DNA of 25,217 bases from assembly GCA_008501785.1 (NCBI GenBank), contig QQUD01000321.1, positions 1 to 25,217 on the forward strand, given 5' to 3'. Origin of the DNA: Chloroflexota bacterium (lineage in GTDB: Bacteria; Chloroflexota; Anaerolineae; Promineifilales; Promineifilaceae). This document shows positions 16,401 to 23,333 of this stretch, one piece after another; within the stretch, counting starts at the first letter, position 1, and the number at the start of each line of letters is the position of its first letter. The position numbers and the translations under genes were made by a program. A model generated the notes under the pieces. It saw nothing but the letters and a program-made list of their open reading frames with translations, was not told the DNA's origin and did not search any database.

Positions 16401-16812
16401 TTAACCATGCAGATTGTTGATTGCCAATGAGATAGTTGACGACACCAGGGAGTGCATTCCCTTCGTGTATCTTGACCCCCTGTTCCATGCCGACAAACTG
16501 CAGACGAATGATATTGTCTGTATCAGTTTCTGCACTTTGCAATGAAAGAACGACTTCTTTTTCGGAGAAGTAGAGGGTACCCCCCAGGTCGTGTGCTTGA
16601 TATTGAACTTCTGGGTTGGTTTGACCCAAATTTGGTACGAATGCCAAAGGTAGGTCTAATTGTTTTATGTTTTTATTGACCAGGTTTGACGGGTTGGTTG
16701 ATGTGTTGAGGGCGATGATGCTGATAAAGCCCAACGTGAGTAGGGTGATGAGAATGAGAAACGGCCGTTGTTGGGACAATGACGGACGTAGACGCAAGGA
16801 CGGTGCAAACAT
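13450..16812 (-). CDS. Secreted seven-bladed SBBP beta-propeller protein with DUF11 and PPC domains
   Basis: This 1120-residue protein has an ATG at 16812 preceded by AGGAGGA at 5 bases. The N-terminal signal segment (PFLILITLLTLGFISIIAL) is followed by a DUF7948-like region (about 50-255: FVPNLGQTNPEVQYQA). Seven SBBP repeats (about 260-690) come next, each with a YSTYLGGS start, a GIAVDSxGNxYxxG core and an FPT turn. A TPTPTP linker leads to a DUF11-type beta domain (about 740-855), an Ig-like stretch beginning TPPVVNNVVIG, and a pre-peptidase C-terminal-like domain (about 975-1058: SGDADLYVWYP, GTYLILVYGH). The extreme C-terminus is HIYLPIISGN. It is probably a surface-attached or extracellular adhesive or scaffold protein. 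AACGGCCGTT occurs at 13732 and in the signal-peptide codons at 16760. The molecular partner is unknown. Confidence 0.85.
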   Translation of the reverse strand: MFAPSLRLRPSLSQQRPFLILITLLTLGFISIIALNTSTNPSNLVNKNIKQLDLPLAFVPNLGQTNPEVQYQAHDLGGTLYFSEKEVVLSLQSAETDTDNIIRLQFVGMEQGVKIHEGNALPGVVNYLIGNQQSAWLTDLPTYGEIVYESLYPGIDLSYDGSNGRLKGTYLVSPGANPGLIQWHHAGANSVTTDSAGNLAITLPNSKATLFEKAPIAWQEINGQRRDVPVSNVISNNGNVSFSVGQYNTSLPLIIDPTIVFSVTLGGSDIDSASGIAVDSAGNSYITGFTTSTDYPTLNPYQTDKTSFDVFVTKINDTGTGLVYSTYIGGSEWDMGSGIAVDTNGIAYIVGDTDSTDFPTKNPVQSSNGGIDDVFVLALNANGNDLVYSTYLGGSSLDSSDAIALDSSGNVYVTGMTTSSNFPTQNAYDNNKGGFTDAFVTKLNSSGSAWVYSTYLGGSSEDFGFGIAVDGNSAYVVGNTLSTDFPTQNAYQGSNGGASDLFVTKFDSAGTGLDYSTYLGGTDADIGYAIAVKNGQAHVTGYTKSDDYPTQTPIQSTFGGNEDAVVSILSTTGNSLSFSTYLGGDDKDGGRSIAVNNSGDIYLTGETFSSNFPTSNPFQATNLGQSDAFITKISSNALAYSTYLGDSEADFAYGIALDSSNDAYVVGHTDSSNFPGSSIGNSPLGHTDLFVVKIEDAGGSPTTPTPTPTQPTPQPTQPPPTPTPTPTPTVQPTPGGNANLSGSSKHASHFVIGPNTNLTYSIRLHNSGSVDTTADVSDAIPTELDYVAGSVTGGGSYDAGTHTITWSNVTVASGQTVTLEFDVTHNVSSPVVVVNTAEITPAGGNTIDRSMVVLLKPTIPSGDFTPPVVNNVVIGSQDILTNATTSLTIDATDNVDVTEMYITEWQITSAPLPIWQKVQSTGWIPYQSTYPWTLESESGVHYITVWAADAEGNISFLTPHAADFASLILPNESVSQGKAVPYLVKYDAGKNVSVTLTPSSGDADLYVWYPNNFGQPDHKSINTGTAVDSINFTTSSSGTYLILVYGHFDSTYDLTIIPAGGPTLLNAVKEKLTGANIVTNKDVLTAEPILSQANVDPLSIAETPAASFKNHIYLPIISGN

Positions 16813-17012
16813 TGAAATCCTCCTAAACAGGGCATAGGTTAAAAATTTTTGAAAGGAAATGCCCTGTAATTAACCATGACACAGACAATTTTTAGATGAA
16901 ATCGTCTATGTCACTTACCTGAAAATGTGCTATTCAACTGGCTCTACTAATGAAACGAATAGCTTATGAATTTGTCACACAATTGGCGTAATTTGGTTGA
17001 AGGTGCGATGAT
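16813..17012. promoter_or_regulatory. Region between the NRPS operon end and the SBBP gene, with two inverted repeats
   Basis: This 200-base AT-rich spacer holds the SBBP promoter (leftward) and the end of the NRPS transcript. ACAGGGCAT (16827-16835) pairs with ATGCCCTGT (16859-16867), placing a hairpin or operator just upstream of the SBBP ribosome site. TGACACAGAC (16877-16886) pairs with GTCTATGTCA (16904-16913) with one mismatch. The second could be an operator or a weak terminator for the NRPS operon; no T-run is evident. Confidence 0.45.
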
Positions 17013-17225
17013 TTATCGATTTGATTGTTTACGCAGGCTGAGAGGTCGCATATCTGTCCAGACATGTTGGATATATGCCAAACAATCTTCTCGTTCGCCT
17101 GTCACGCCTGTCTCGCGCCATCCGCGCGGGATTGGTCCCCATTTTCGCTGCCAGAGCGAATACTGCGCTTCAAGATTGATGACAACAATATGTGTTTCTA
17201 CTTTTTCCTCCTCTGAGTGAGTCAT
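17013..17225 (-). CDS. mbtH: MbtH-like NRPS accessory protein
   Basis: This 70-residue protein carries the MbtH-family signature: AQYSLWQRKW, IPRGWRETG, GEREDCLAYIQHVWTDMRPL and SLR. MbtH-like proteins bind and activate or stabilise NRPS adenylation domains. I chose the ATG at 17225 because GGAGG lies 6 bases upstream; the in-frame ATG at 17237 would make that ribosome site part of the coding sequence. The gene is the last of the NRPS operon, 15 bases after the type II thioesterase, so it very probably serves the two NRPS proteins upstream. Confidence 0.92.
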   Translation of the reverse strand: MTHSEEEKVETHIVVINLEAQYSLWQRKWGPIPRGWRETGVTGEREDCLAYIQHVWTDMRPLSLRKQSNR

Positions 17226-17240
17226 ATGTACCTCCATTCT

Positions 17241-17987
17241 CTAATGACATAACTCTTGGGCAAGAACGCGTAGCAAGTGTGGATGCTGTTTGTTTAGATA
17301 GAAATGGTCGCCTGGAAACATGCGTAAGATGAAATGATCTTCTGTTTGCTCATCCCAGGCATTCAATTGTTTGCGATTGATATATGGATCGGTTAGCCCG
17401 CCTAATGCGGTAATGGGGCAAGGCAGGGGGGTGTCGGCATGGTAGTGATATGTTTCACATAAGGTGAAGTCAGCGCGAATGAGTGGTAATAGGAGTGTGC
17501 ATAATTCTTTGTTTTGCAATACGTCATCCGGTGTGCCATTCAGTTCGCGAACTCTTTCGAGGAATTTTGGGTTTGGCAGATGGTGGATGGGTTCGTTGTG
17601 ATGGGTGACTTGTGGTGCCGCATGACCGGAAACAAAGAGGGTTGTGGGGGTGATTTGCGCCGTGCGACGTAGGTAACGGGCTAACTCGAAACTGATGAGC
17701 GCCCCCATGCTGTGCCCAAAAAAGGCGAATGGGTAGTTTAAATACGGCCGTATTTCCGCTGCTAATGCCTGAATGAGGGGCGGGAGTTGGGTAAACGGCC
17801 GTTCTCCAATCCGTTCCTCTCTACCAGGAAGTTGTACCGGTATCAACTCGATAAAATCAGGCAATATCTTGCGCCAGCCTAAAAAAACAGAAGCACCAGC
17901 ACCAGAATAAGGAAAACAAAAAAGCTGAATCCTTGTATTCTGATTGGGTTTGAAAAATGGAAACCATTTACTTTTCTGATTCATCAT
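17241..17987 (-). CDS. Type II thioesterase (NRPS editing)
   Basis: This 248-residue alpha/beta hydrolase is of the GrsT/RifR type. LFCFPYSGAGASVFLGW near the N-terminus, ELIPVQLPGREERIGE, FFGHSMGALISFELAR (nucleophilic Ser near residue 92), ALGGLTDPYI (acid) and MFPGDHFYLN (catalytic His near 228) are all present. These enzymes act in trans to clear wrongly primed or stalled acyl groups from carrier domains. The ATGATG start lies 20 bases inside the end of the MFS gene, behind GGGGTG, indicating coupling. AACGGCCGTT at 17794 encodes ERPF, and a variant with TACGGCCGTA lies at 17743. Confidence 0.92.
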   Translation of the reverse strand: MMNQKSKWFPFFKPNQNTRIQLFCFPYSGAGASVFLGWRKILPDFIELIPVQLPGREERIGERPFTQLPPLIQALAAEIRPYLNYPFAFFGHSMGALISFELARYLRRTAQITPTTLFVSGHAAPQVTHHNEPIHHLPNPKFLERVRELNGTPDDVLQNKELCTLLLPLIRADFTLCETYHYHADTPLPCPITALGGLTDPYINRKQLNAWDEQTEDHFILRMFPGDHFYLNKQHPHLLRVLAQELCH

Positions 17988-19287
17988 TTTGTTTCACCCC
18001 TTCATAAGCCAGAAACTTACGGAACGCTGGCCTTATTGAAATGACAACGACGATAACGATTGAGATGACGCCGCAGGCAATATAGATCAGCGGAATATTT
18101 TGACCAGTCAGATCTGCAATCACCCCAGAAAGCCCCATTGCCAAAGGGCTTAACGCCCCAGAAATTGTTGCCAACAAGCCAAAGACACGTCCCCGTATCT
18201 CTCCAGGTGTGGTAATTTGCAGGAGTGTTGTCAAGTTAACCATCACAAATCCACTCAAAAGGCCACCGGTTGTGGCTAAAATAAGCGCCGCCCAGGGATT
18301 TAAGAAAATCCCCATCAGAATGAAACCCACTGGTTCTAGCAAGAGAAAGAGGATCATTAATCGGCTGCGTAAAATGCCAGAAGGGGGCAGCATACCGGCT
18401 AACAGGAAACCGAGAATGGAGCCAAGACCATAGGCTGCCAGCAGAAAGCCGTACCAATCTTCAGTTACCAGTAAAAAGTCTTCTACATAAAACGGGAGCA
18501 GGATTAAAATTGGAACCAGGAAAAAATTGAGCATTGCCGCAACGAGTACCAGATCTCGTAGACCATGTGTTTGCCAGACATAGCGAAATCCTGAGAGTGT
18601 GTCCGCTTTAAACTGGTTTAAGCTGTCGCGCCAATCCTTTTGCTTTTCCGGCTGTTTTTGGGGAATGGTGATAAATGTTTCGCTGAAGGCAGAAAATAAA
18701 TACGAAAGACTGTCGATCAGAAAGAGAAACGGTGCGCCTAAAATGCGGAATAAGGTTCCACCCAGTCCCTGACCAATAAAAATAGACACTTGGTAAGAAA
18801 ATTGTCCAAGTCCATTTGCGGCAGACAATTTTTCTTCTGGAACAATATCGGGGATGGATGCAGAAATGGCCGGATTGAAGAAGGTGGAAACGGTAGCCAT
18901 TACAATCGAGACAACCAACAGCCAAACAATGATCAAATTTGTCGCTTCTGGCCGCATAAACATCACGCCGACAAGCGTCAATCCAGCGATTCCGTTGATC
19001 AGATCGCTGATGACGATGATGCGCTTGCGGTTGAATCGATCTGCAAATGTGCCACCGATAGGGCCCAGTAAGACAGCTGGCAAACTTGAAACCATTAAAA
19101 TCAAGCCCATCAGTGTTGCCGAACCAGTTGCCTGTTTGATCCAGAGTGCCAGCGCAATGCTGAATGCTTGATTGCCTAGCTGGCTTGCTGTTTGACCTTG
19201 CCAGAGTAAGAAGAAGTTTTTGTTGAAAAGGCGAGACGGCCGTTTCTCAATTTCAGCGCTTGGTTGTGCTTCGACATTCGTTATCAT
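17968..19287 (-). CDS. MFS transporter, probable peptide or siderophore exporter
   Basis: This 439-residue membrane protein shows about 12 hydrophobic segments and the MFS loop motif GGTFADRFNRKRIIV near residues 78-92. It resembles the MFS_3/EntS group of exporters (FFLLWQGQTASQLGNQAFSI at the start). Its ATG shares one base with the stop of the terminal NRPS (TAATG), and it overlaps the thioesterase gene by 20 bases. Placement inside the NRPS operon suggests that it exports the finished peptide or gives self-resistance. It has only one imperfect palindrome copy (19236). Confidence 0.88.
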   Translation of the reverse strand: MITNVEAQPSAEIEKRPSRLFNKNFFLLWQGQTASQLGNQAFSIALALWIKQATGSATLMGLILMVSSLPAVLLGPIGGTFADRFNRKRIIVISDLINGIAGLTLVGVMFMRPEATNLIIVWLLVVSIVMATVSTFFNPAISASIPDIVPEEKLSAANGLGQFSYQVSIFIGQGLGGTLFRILGAPFLFLIDSLSYLFSAFSETFITIPQKQPEKQKDWRDSLNQFKADTLSGFRYVWQTHGLRDLVLVAAMLNFFLVPILILLPFYVEDFLLVTEDWYGFLLAAYGLGSILGFLLAGMLPPSGILRSRLMILFLLLEPVGFILMGIFLNPWAALILATTGGLLSGFVMVNLTTLLQITTPGEIRGRVFGLLATISGALSPLAMGLSGVIADLTGQNIPLIYIACGVISIVIVVVISIRPAFRKFLAYEGVKQNDESEK

Positions 19288-22200
19288 TATCTGATTCCTT
19301 GTTGTGAAACTGGTTCAATATCTCTGATATTGTTTTCCGTGTTTGCCAGTTCCTGTTTTATTGCGGCTGCTAACTCCTGTACCTGCGGTTCATGCAGCAT
19401 GGTGATGTGATTTCCAGGCACCTCGACCACGTTGATTCCCGATTGGGCCAGCTTTTCCCATCCCAAACCAGGTGCAGAAATTGCTTCGGTTTGTTCTTGC
19501 GCACGGATGATGGTGATATGCCCTGGATACGGTTTAAGCTGATAGGCACGCCACGCTTCGGTGTGTGTGCGCAGCATTTTTACAAAATGGTGGAACTGGG
19601 GCAGCGTCACATCGGGCGTAATCCAGTTCACCTTTTTTGCTTCGTGGAAGACTTGGGCAATTTGTTCATCTGGTGAGAAGGTGCGCAGGGTTTCAAGCGT
19701 GACCGGCACGTTTTTGCCGAAGGCTTCAACCAGATAGGCGGCGTTATCTTCGGGTTCAGAAGCCGGTAATGTGGGTCCTTGATCAAGCATCAGCAGCAGC
19801 GCCACCTGTTGTCCTTGTTGGTGAAGCTGTTGGGCCATTTCATAGACGATAGAAACGCCCATTGACCAGCTTGCCAGCAGGTAGGGACCTTCTGGCTGCA
19901 CGGTTTGGATGAGCTGAATATAATGGAACGCCATTTCATCGACGCGGGTGTGGATGTCTGTTTCGCCGAAGAGGCCTTGCGCTTGAATGCCGTAAAACGG
20001 CCGTTCTTCCCCCAAATAACCCGCCAATTCAGCATACCAATGCACGCTGCCGCCAGAGGGATGGATGAAGAATAACGGCCGTTTCTCCCCCCGCGTCTGC
20101 AACCCAACTAACATTGGTCCGGTTGAGCTATCATTTTCTTGCCGCAGCACAGATGCTAAATGAGCAATGGTTGGCTGTTGGAACAAATCAGTAAGCGAAA
20201 TGACTTGTGTAAATTGCTGCTGAACTTGGGCCATAATTCGCAGCGCCAGCAGTGAATGACCGCCCAGCGCAAAAAAGCTGTCGGTAACACCGACCGGCTG
20301 AGTTTCCAGCACATCTTCCCAAATCTTGACCAACGCGGCTTCTACTTCATCCCGTGGTGGCACGTAGTTGGTCACAGTGCGGATGCTGTCTGGCGCGGGC
20401 AAGGCTTTGCGGTTAATTTTTCGATTCGGCGTGAGCGGGAAGGCATCCATCATCACAAAGGCAGTAGGAATCATGTAAGATGGCAGGTTGGTTTGTAAAT
20501 GATCGCGAACGGCCGTTTCATCAACTTCCATCCCCGCAACTGGCTGCACATAGGCAACCAGTCGTTTGTCTCCGGGGGTGTCTTCGCGGACGAGCAAAAC
20601 GGCCGTTTTCACCACATCTAAACGCTCCAACTGCGCCTCGATTTCACCCAGCTCAATGCGGAAGCCGCGCAGCTTCACCTGATGGTCGATGCGTCCCAAA
20701 AACAGCAGGGTTCCATCTGGCCGATATTGGGTTAGATCACCCGTTTTGTACAGTCGCGCCGCCAGATTGTCCTGAAATGGATTCGGAATAAACTTTTCAG
20801 TCGTGAGTTTAGGCTGGTTCAAGTAGCCACGCGCCAATCCGACCCCACCAATATGGATTTCTGCCGGCACACCGATGGGAACCGGCCGCTGATAGGCATC
20901 GAGCAGGTAAATTTGTGTGTTGGCAATGGGATGTCCAATCGGCACTGTCTGGCTGTTTGCCAGCTCATCTGGTTTGACTTCATACAAAGCGGGGCCAACG
21001 GTGGCTTCTGTGGGACCATACCCATTAAAAAAGCGACGGCCGTTTGCCCATTGCTGTACTAAATCTGGCGTACACGCTTCCCCAGCCGAAATGACCACCT
21101 CCAAATTAGGCAGATCGTCAGCATCAAGTAGTTTCAGCATGGTCGGCGGCAGCGTCGCCAGCGTGATTTTGTTTTCTTGCAGGTATTTGTGCAGCATAGC
21201 TGGAGCCATGACGGTTTCTGGTGAGGGCAGGTAAAGGGTAGCCCCAGATAACAGCGCGATAAATATTTCAGCTACAGAAGCATCAAAGCTAAACGGCGCG
21301 AATTGCAAAATCCGTTTGCCGCTGCCACCCAACCCGTAAGCAACCGTCAGCGCATTGGCAAAGTTAACCAATCCCCGATGCTGTAACAACGTTCCTTTCG
21401 GCTGTCCGGTGGAGCCGGATGTGTAGATGATGTAGGCGAGGTGTTTGGGGGTAACGGCCGTTATCGGATTGGTCGTTGGTTCTTTAGTAATTTTGGACCA
21501 ATCGGAGGGAAGAATGATTAATTGTTGATTGTTAATTGTTAATTGTGAATGATCACCTGTTGCCCGTTGTCCGTTGTCCGTTGATTGTTGATTGTTAATG
21601 GCTGAGAGCTGACCGCTGATAGCTTCCTGCGTGAGAATCATCTCTGGCTGCGCATCTTCAATCATATATGCGATGCGCTCGGCAGGATACGTCGGGTCCA
21701 GCGGCAAGTAGGCGCCGCCTGCTTTGAGAACGCCCAACAAACTAACAATCATATCCAACGACCGATTCACACAGATTCCCACAATCGATTCAGGGCCAAT
21801 CCCTTGTTTGATTAAATAGTGTGCTAGTTGATTGGCGCGTTGGTTGAGTGCTTGATAGGTGAGTTTCGTTCCGTCATAAATGGCCGCAACCGCCTCAGGC
21901 GTTTCTTCCACCTGGATTTCAAATAGCTCATGTACACACAAATCAAGGGGATAGTCAGCGGTACGGCCGTTCCAATCTTTCGTAATATGCTGCCACTCGA
22001 TGGGAGTCAACAGCGGTAGAGACAGAACTGGTTCTGTTGGCTGATCTGCAATGCCGAGCAAAAGCTGTTGTAAATGGTTTAGCATTCTGCCAATGGTGTC
22101 CGGGTCAAATCGCTGCCCGTCATACGCTATTTTTAGGTGCAGTTCGTCTGCTAACCCGGCCACAACCGTTAACGGAAAGTTCGTTTGCTCAACCGACTGC

Positions 22201-23333
22201 ACATCGGCCAATGACAGGCTGATGGCGTCGTTTTCGGTCACAGATGTGATCGGATAATTTTCAAAAACGAGAATGCTTTCAAACAAGGGCAACCCACGCG
22301 GAACTTCGCTCCATCCTTGAATATCAATCAGCGGGCTGAACTCATATTGGCGCAGTTCGCTTTGCTGGGCTTGTATTTGTTTGAGCCATGCAATTGCGGA
22401 TTGGGTCGGGTTGATTTGGATGCGGACCGGCAAGGTGTTGATGAACAGTCCCACCATCATTTCGGAACCGGGTAGCTCGGGTGGCCTGCCAGAAACCGTG
22501 GCGCCAAACAGCACATCTTCTTCGCCGCTGTAGCGGTGCAGCAGCAGCGCCCAGGCTGCTTGCACAAATGTGTTGATGGTGAGTTGATGCTGTCGGGCCA
22601 AGGATTGCAAAACGGCCGTTTTCTCCCTTGACACCCGTACTTCCATCTCTCCATAAACTGGTTCACCCGCAATCTCGTGATACCCGTGATCGACCACCAG
22701 CGGCGTTGGCGCATAAAAACCAGCCAATCTTTCCTGCCAAAACGCAGCCGCTTGCGCCACATTTTGTTTTTTGAGCCAGACTATGTAATCGCGAAACGGC
22801 CGTGTTGGTGGCAGCGGCATCGTTTCCCCAGACCGGTTCATTTCATAACAGGCAAACACCTCTTGCAACAAAATCGGCAGCGACCAGCCATCCAGCAAAA
22901 TATGATGAAACGTCCACACAAAACGAACTGCATGCTGGCCCGTGCGCAGCAGCGCCAGCCGCATCAGGGGTGGTTTTGCCAGGTCGAATCCCTTCTCCCG
23001 TTCAGATTCAGTGAAAGCATTCAGCTTGTTTGCCTGCGTTTCTGCATCAAACGCTTGCCAATCTTCTGTAAATACCGGCAATGTCACCTGCTTTTGCACT
23101 AGCTGAATCGGCTCTTTGCCAGCAACATTCAGGAAGCCGGTGCGCAAGATGGGATGTCGCTGCACCACCTGCTCCCACGCCTGCACAAATGCAGGTATGT
23201 TCACATCACCTTGTAAAAGACAGCTAGTTTGCTCCACATAGACGCCTGATTCCGGCGCGGCCAACGAGTGAAACAACATACCTTGCTGCATCGGGGACAA
23301 CGGATAAAAGTCTGCAATGTTTTTCTTGTTCAT
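19287..23333 (-). CDS. Terminal NRPS module, C-A-T-TE
   Basis: This 1348-residue protein has four domains. The condensation domain (about 1-445) begins FYPLSPMQQGMLFHSL and has FHHILLDGWS (HHxxxDG, residues 143-149). The adenylation domain (about 460-955) has YIIYTSGSTGQPKG (A3), FSFDASVAEI (A4), NGYGPTEATV (A5), YKTGDL (A7), GRIDHQVKLRGFRIELGEIE (A8) and NRKINRKAL (A10). The carrier domain has FFALGGHSLLAL (Ser near 1029). The thioesterase domain has FFIHPSGGSVHWY, LASWSMGVS (nucleophile near 1158) and PGNHITMLHEP. It adds the last amino acid and releases the peptide by hydrolysis or cyclisation. Aligned by eye to GrsA-Phe, the specificity pocket reads D-A-A-T-I-A-G-V-G-K; the first half resembles aromatic or hydrophobic codes. 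A heptamer repeat is inserted between A2 and A3. Six AACGGCCGTT copies lie in this gene. Confidence 0.95.
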   Translation of the reverse strand: MNKKNIADFYPLSPMQQGMLFHSLAAPESGVYVEQTSCLLQGDVNIPAFVQAWEQVVQRHPILRTGFLNVAGKEPIQLVQKQVTLPVFTEDWQAFDAETQANKLNAFTESEREKGFDLAKPPLMRLALLRTGQHAVRFVWTFHHILLDGWSLPILLQEVFACYEMNRSGETMPLPPTRPFRDYIVWLKKQNVAQAAAFWQERLAGFYAPTPLVVDHGYHEIAGEPVYGEMEVRVSREKTAVLQSLARQHQLTINTFVQAAWALLLHRYSGEEDVLFGATVSGRPPELPGSEMMVGLFINTLPVRIQINPTQSAIAWLKQIQAQQSELRQYEFSPLIDIQGWSEVPRGLPLFESILVFENYPITSVTENDAISLSLADVQSVEQTNFPLTVVAGLADELHLKIAYDGQRFDPDTIGRMLNHLQQLLLGIADQPTEPVLSLPLLTPIEWQHITKDWNGRTADYPLDLCVHELFEIQVEETPEAVAAIYDGTKLTYQALNQRANQLAHYLIKQGIGPESIVGICVNRSLDMIVSLLGVLKAGGAYLPLDPTYPAERIAYMIEDAQPEMILTQEAISGQLSAINNQQSTDNGQRATGDHSQLTINNQQLIILPSDWSKITKEPTTNPITAVTPKHLAYIIYTSGSTGQPKGTLLQHRGLVNFANALTVAYGLGGSGKRILQFAPFSFDASVAEIFIALLSGATLYLPSPETVMAPAMLHKYLQENKITLATLPPTMLKLLDADDLPNLEVVISAGEACTPDLVQQWANGRRFFNGYGPTEATVGPALYEVKPDELANSQTVPIGHPIANTQIYLLDAYQRPVPIGVPAEIHIGGVGLARGYLNQPKLTTEKFIPNPFQDNLAARLYKTGDLTQYRPDGTLLFLGRIDHQVKLRGFRIELGEIEAQLERLDVVKTAVLLVREDTPGDKRLVAYVQPVAGMEVDETAVRDHLQTNLPSYMIPTAFVMMDAFPLTPNRKINRKALPAPDSIRTVTNYVPPRDEVEAALVKIWEDVLETQPVGVTDSFFALGGHSLLALRIMAQVQQQFTQVISLTDLFQQPTIAHLASVLRQENDSSTGPMLVGLQTRGEKRPLFFIHPSGGSVHWYAELAGYLGEERPFYGIQAQGLFGETDIHTRVDEMAFHYIQLIQTVQPEGPYLLASWSMGVSIVYEMAQQLHQQGQQVALLLMLDQGPTLPASEPEDNAAYLVEAFGKNVPVTLETLRTFSPDEQIAQVFHEAKKVNWITPDVTLPQFHHFVKMLRTHTEAWRAYQLKPYPGHITIIRAQEQTEAISAPGLGWEKLAQSGINVVEVPGNHITMLHEPQVQELAAAIKQELANTENNIRDIEPVSQQGIR
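21517..21623. repeat. Heptanucleotide repeat tract inside an adenylation domain
   Basis: On the coding strand the tract reads in 7-base units: ATTAACA, ATCAACA, ATCAACG, GACAACG, GACAACG, GGCAACA, then GGTGATC, ATTCACA, ATTAACA, ATTAACA, ATCAACA, ATTAATC. It encodes a Gln/Asn/Thr-rich loop (roughly residues 571-606) between AQPEMILTQ and LPSDW, where A domains vary in length. The reading frame is kept. The pattern resembles the short tandemly repeated heptamers of cyanobacterial genomes. Confidence 0.85.

Noticed and set aside
17226..17237. ATG at 17237 as the MbtH start
   Set aside because: The GGAGG ribosome site lies between it and the ATG at 17225, so the latter is the better start.
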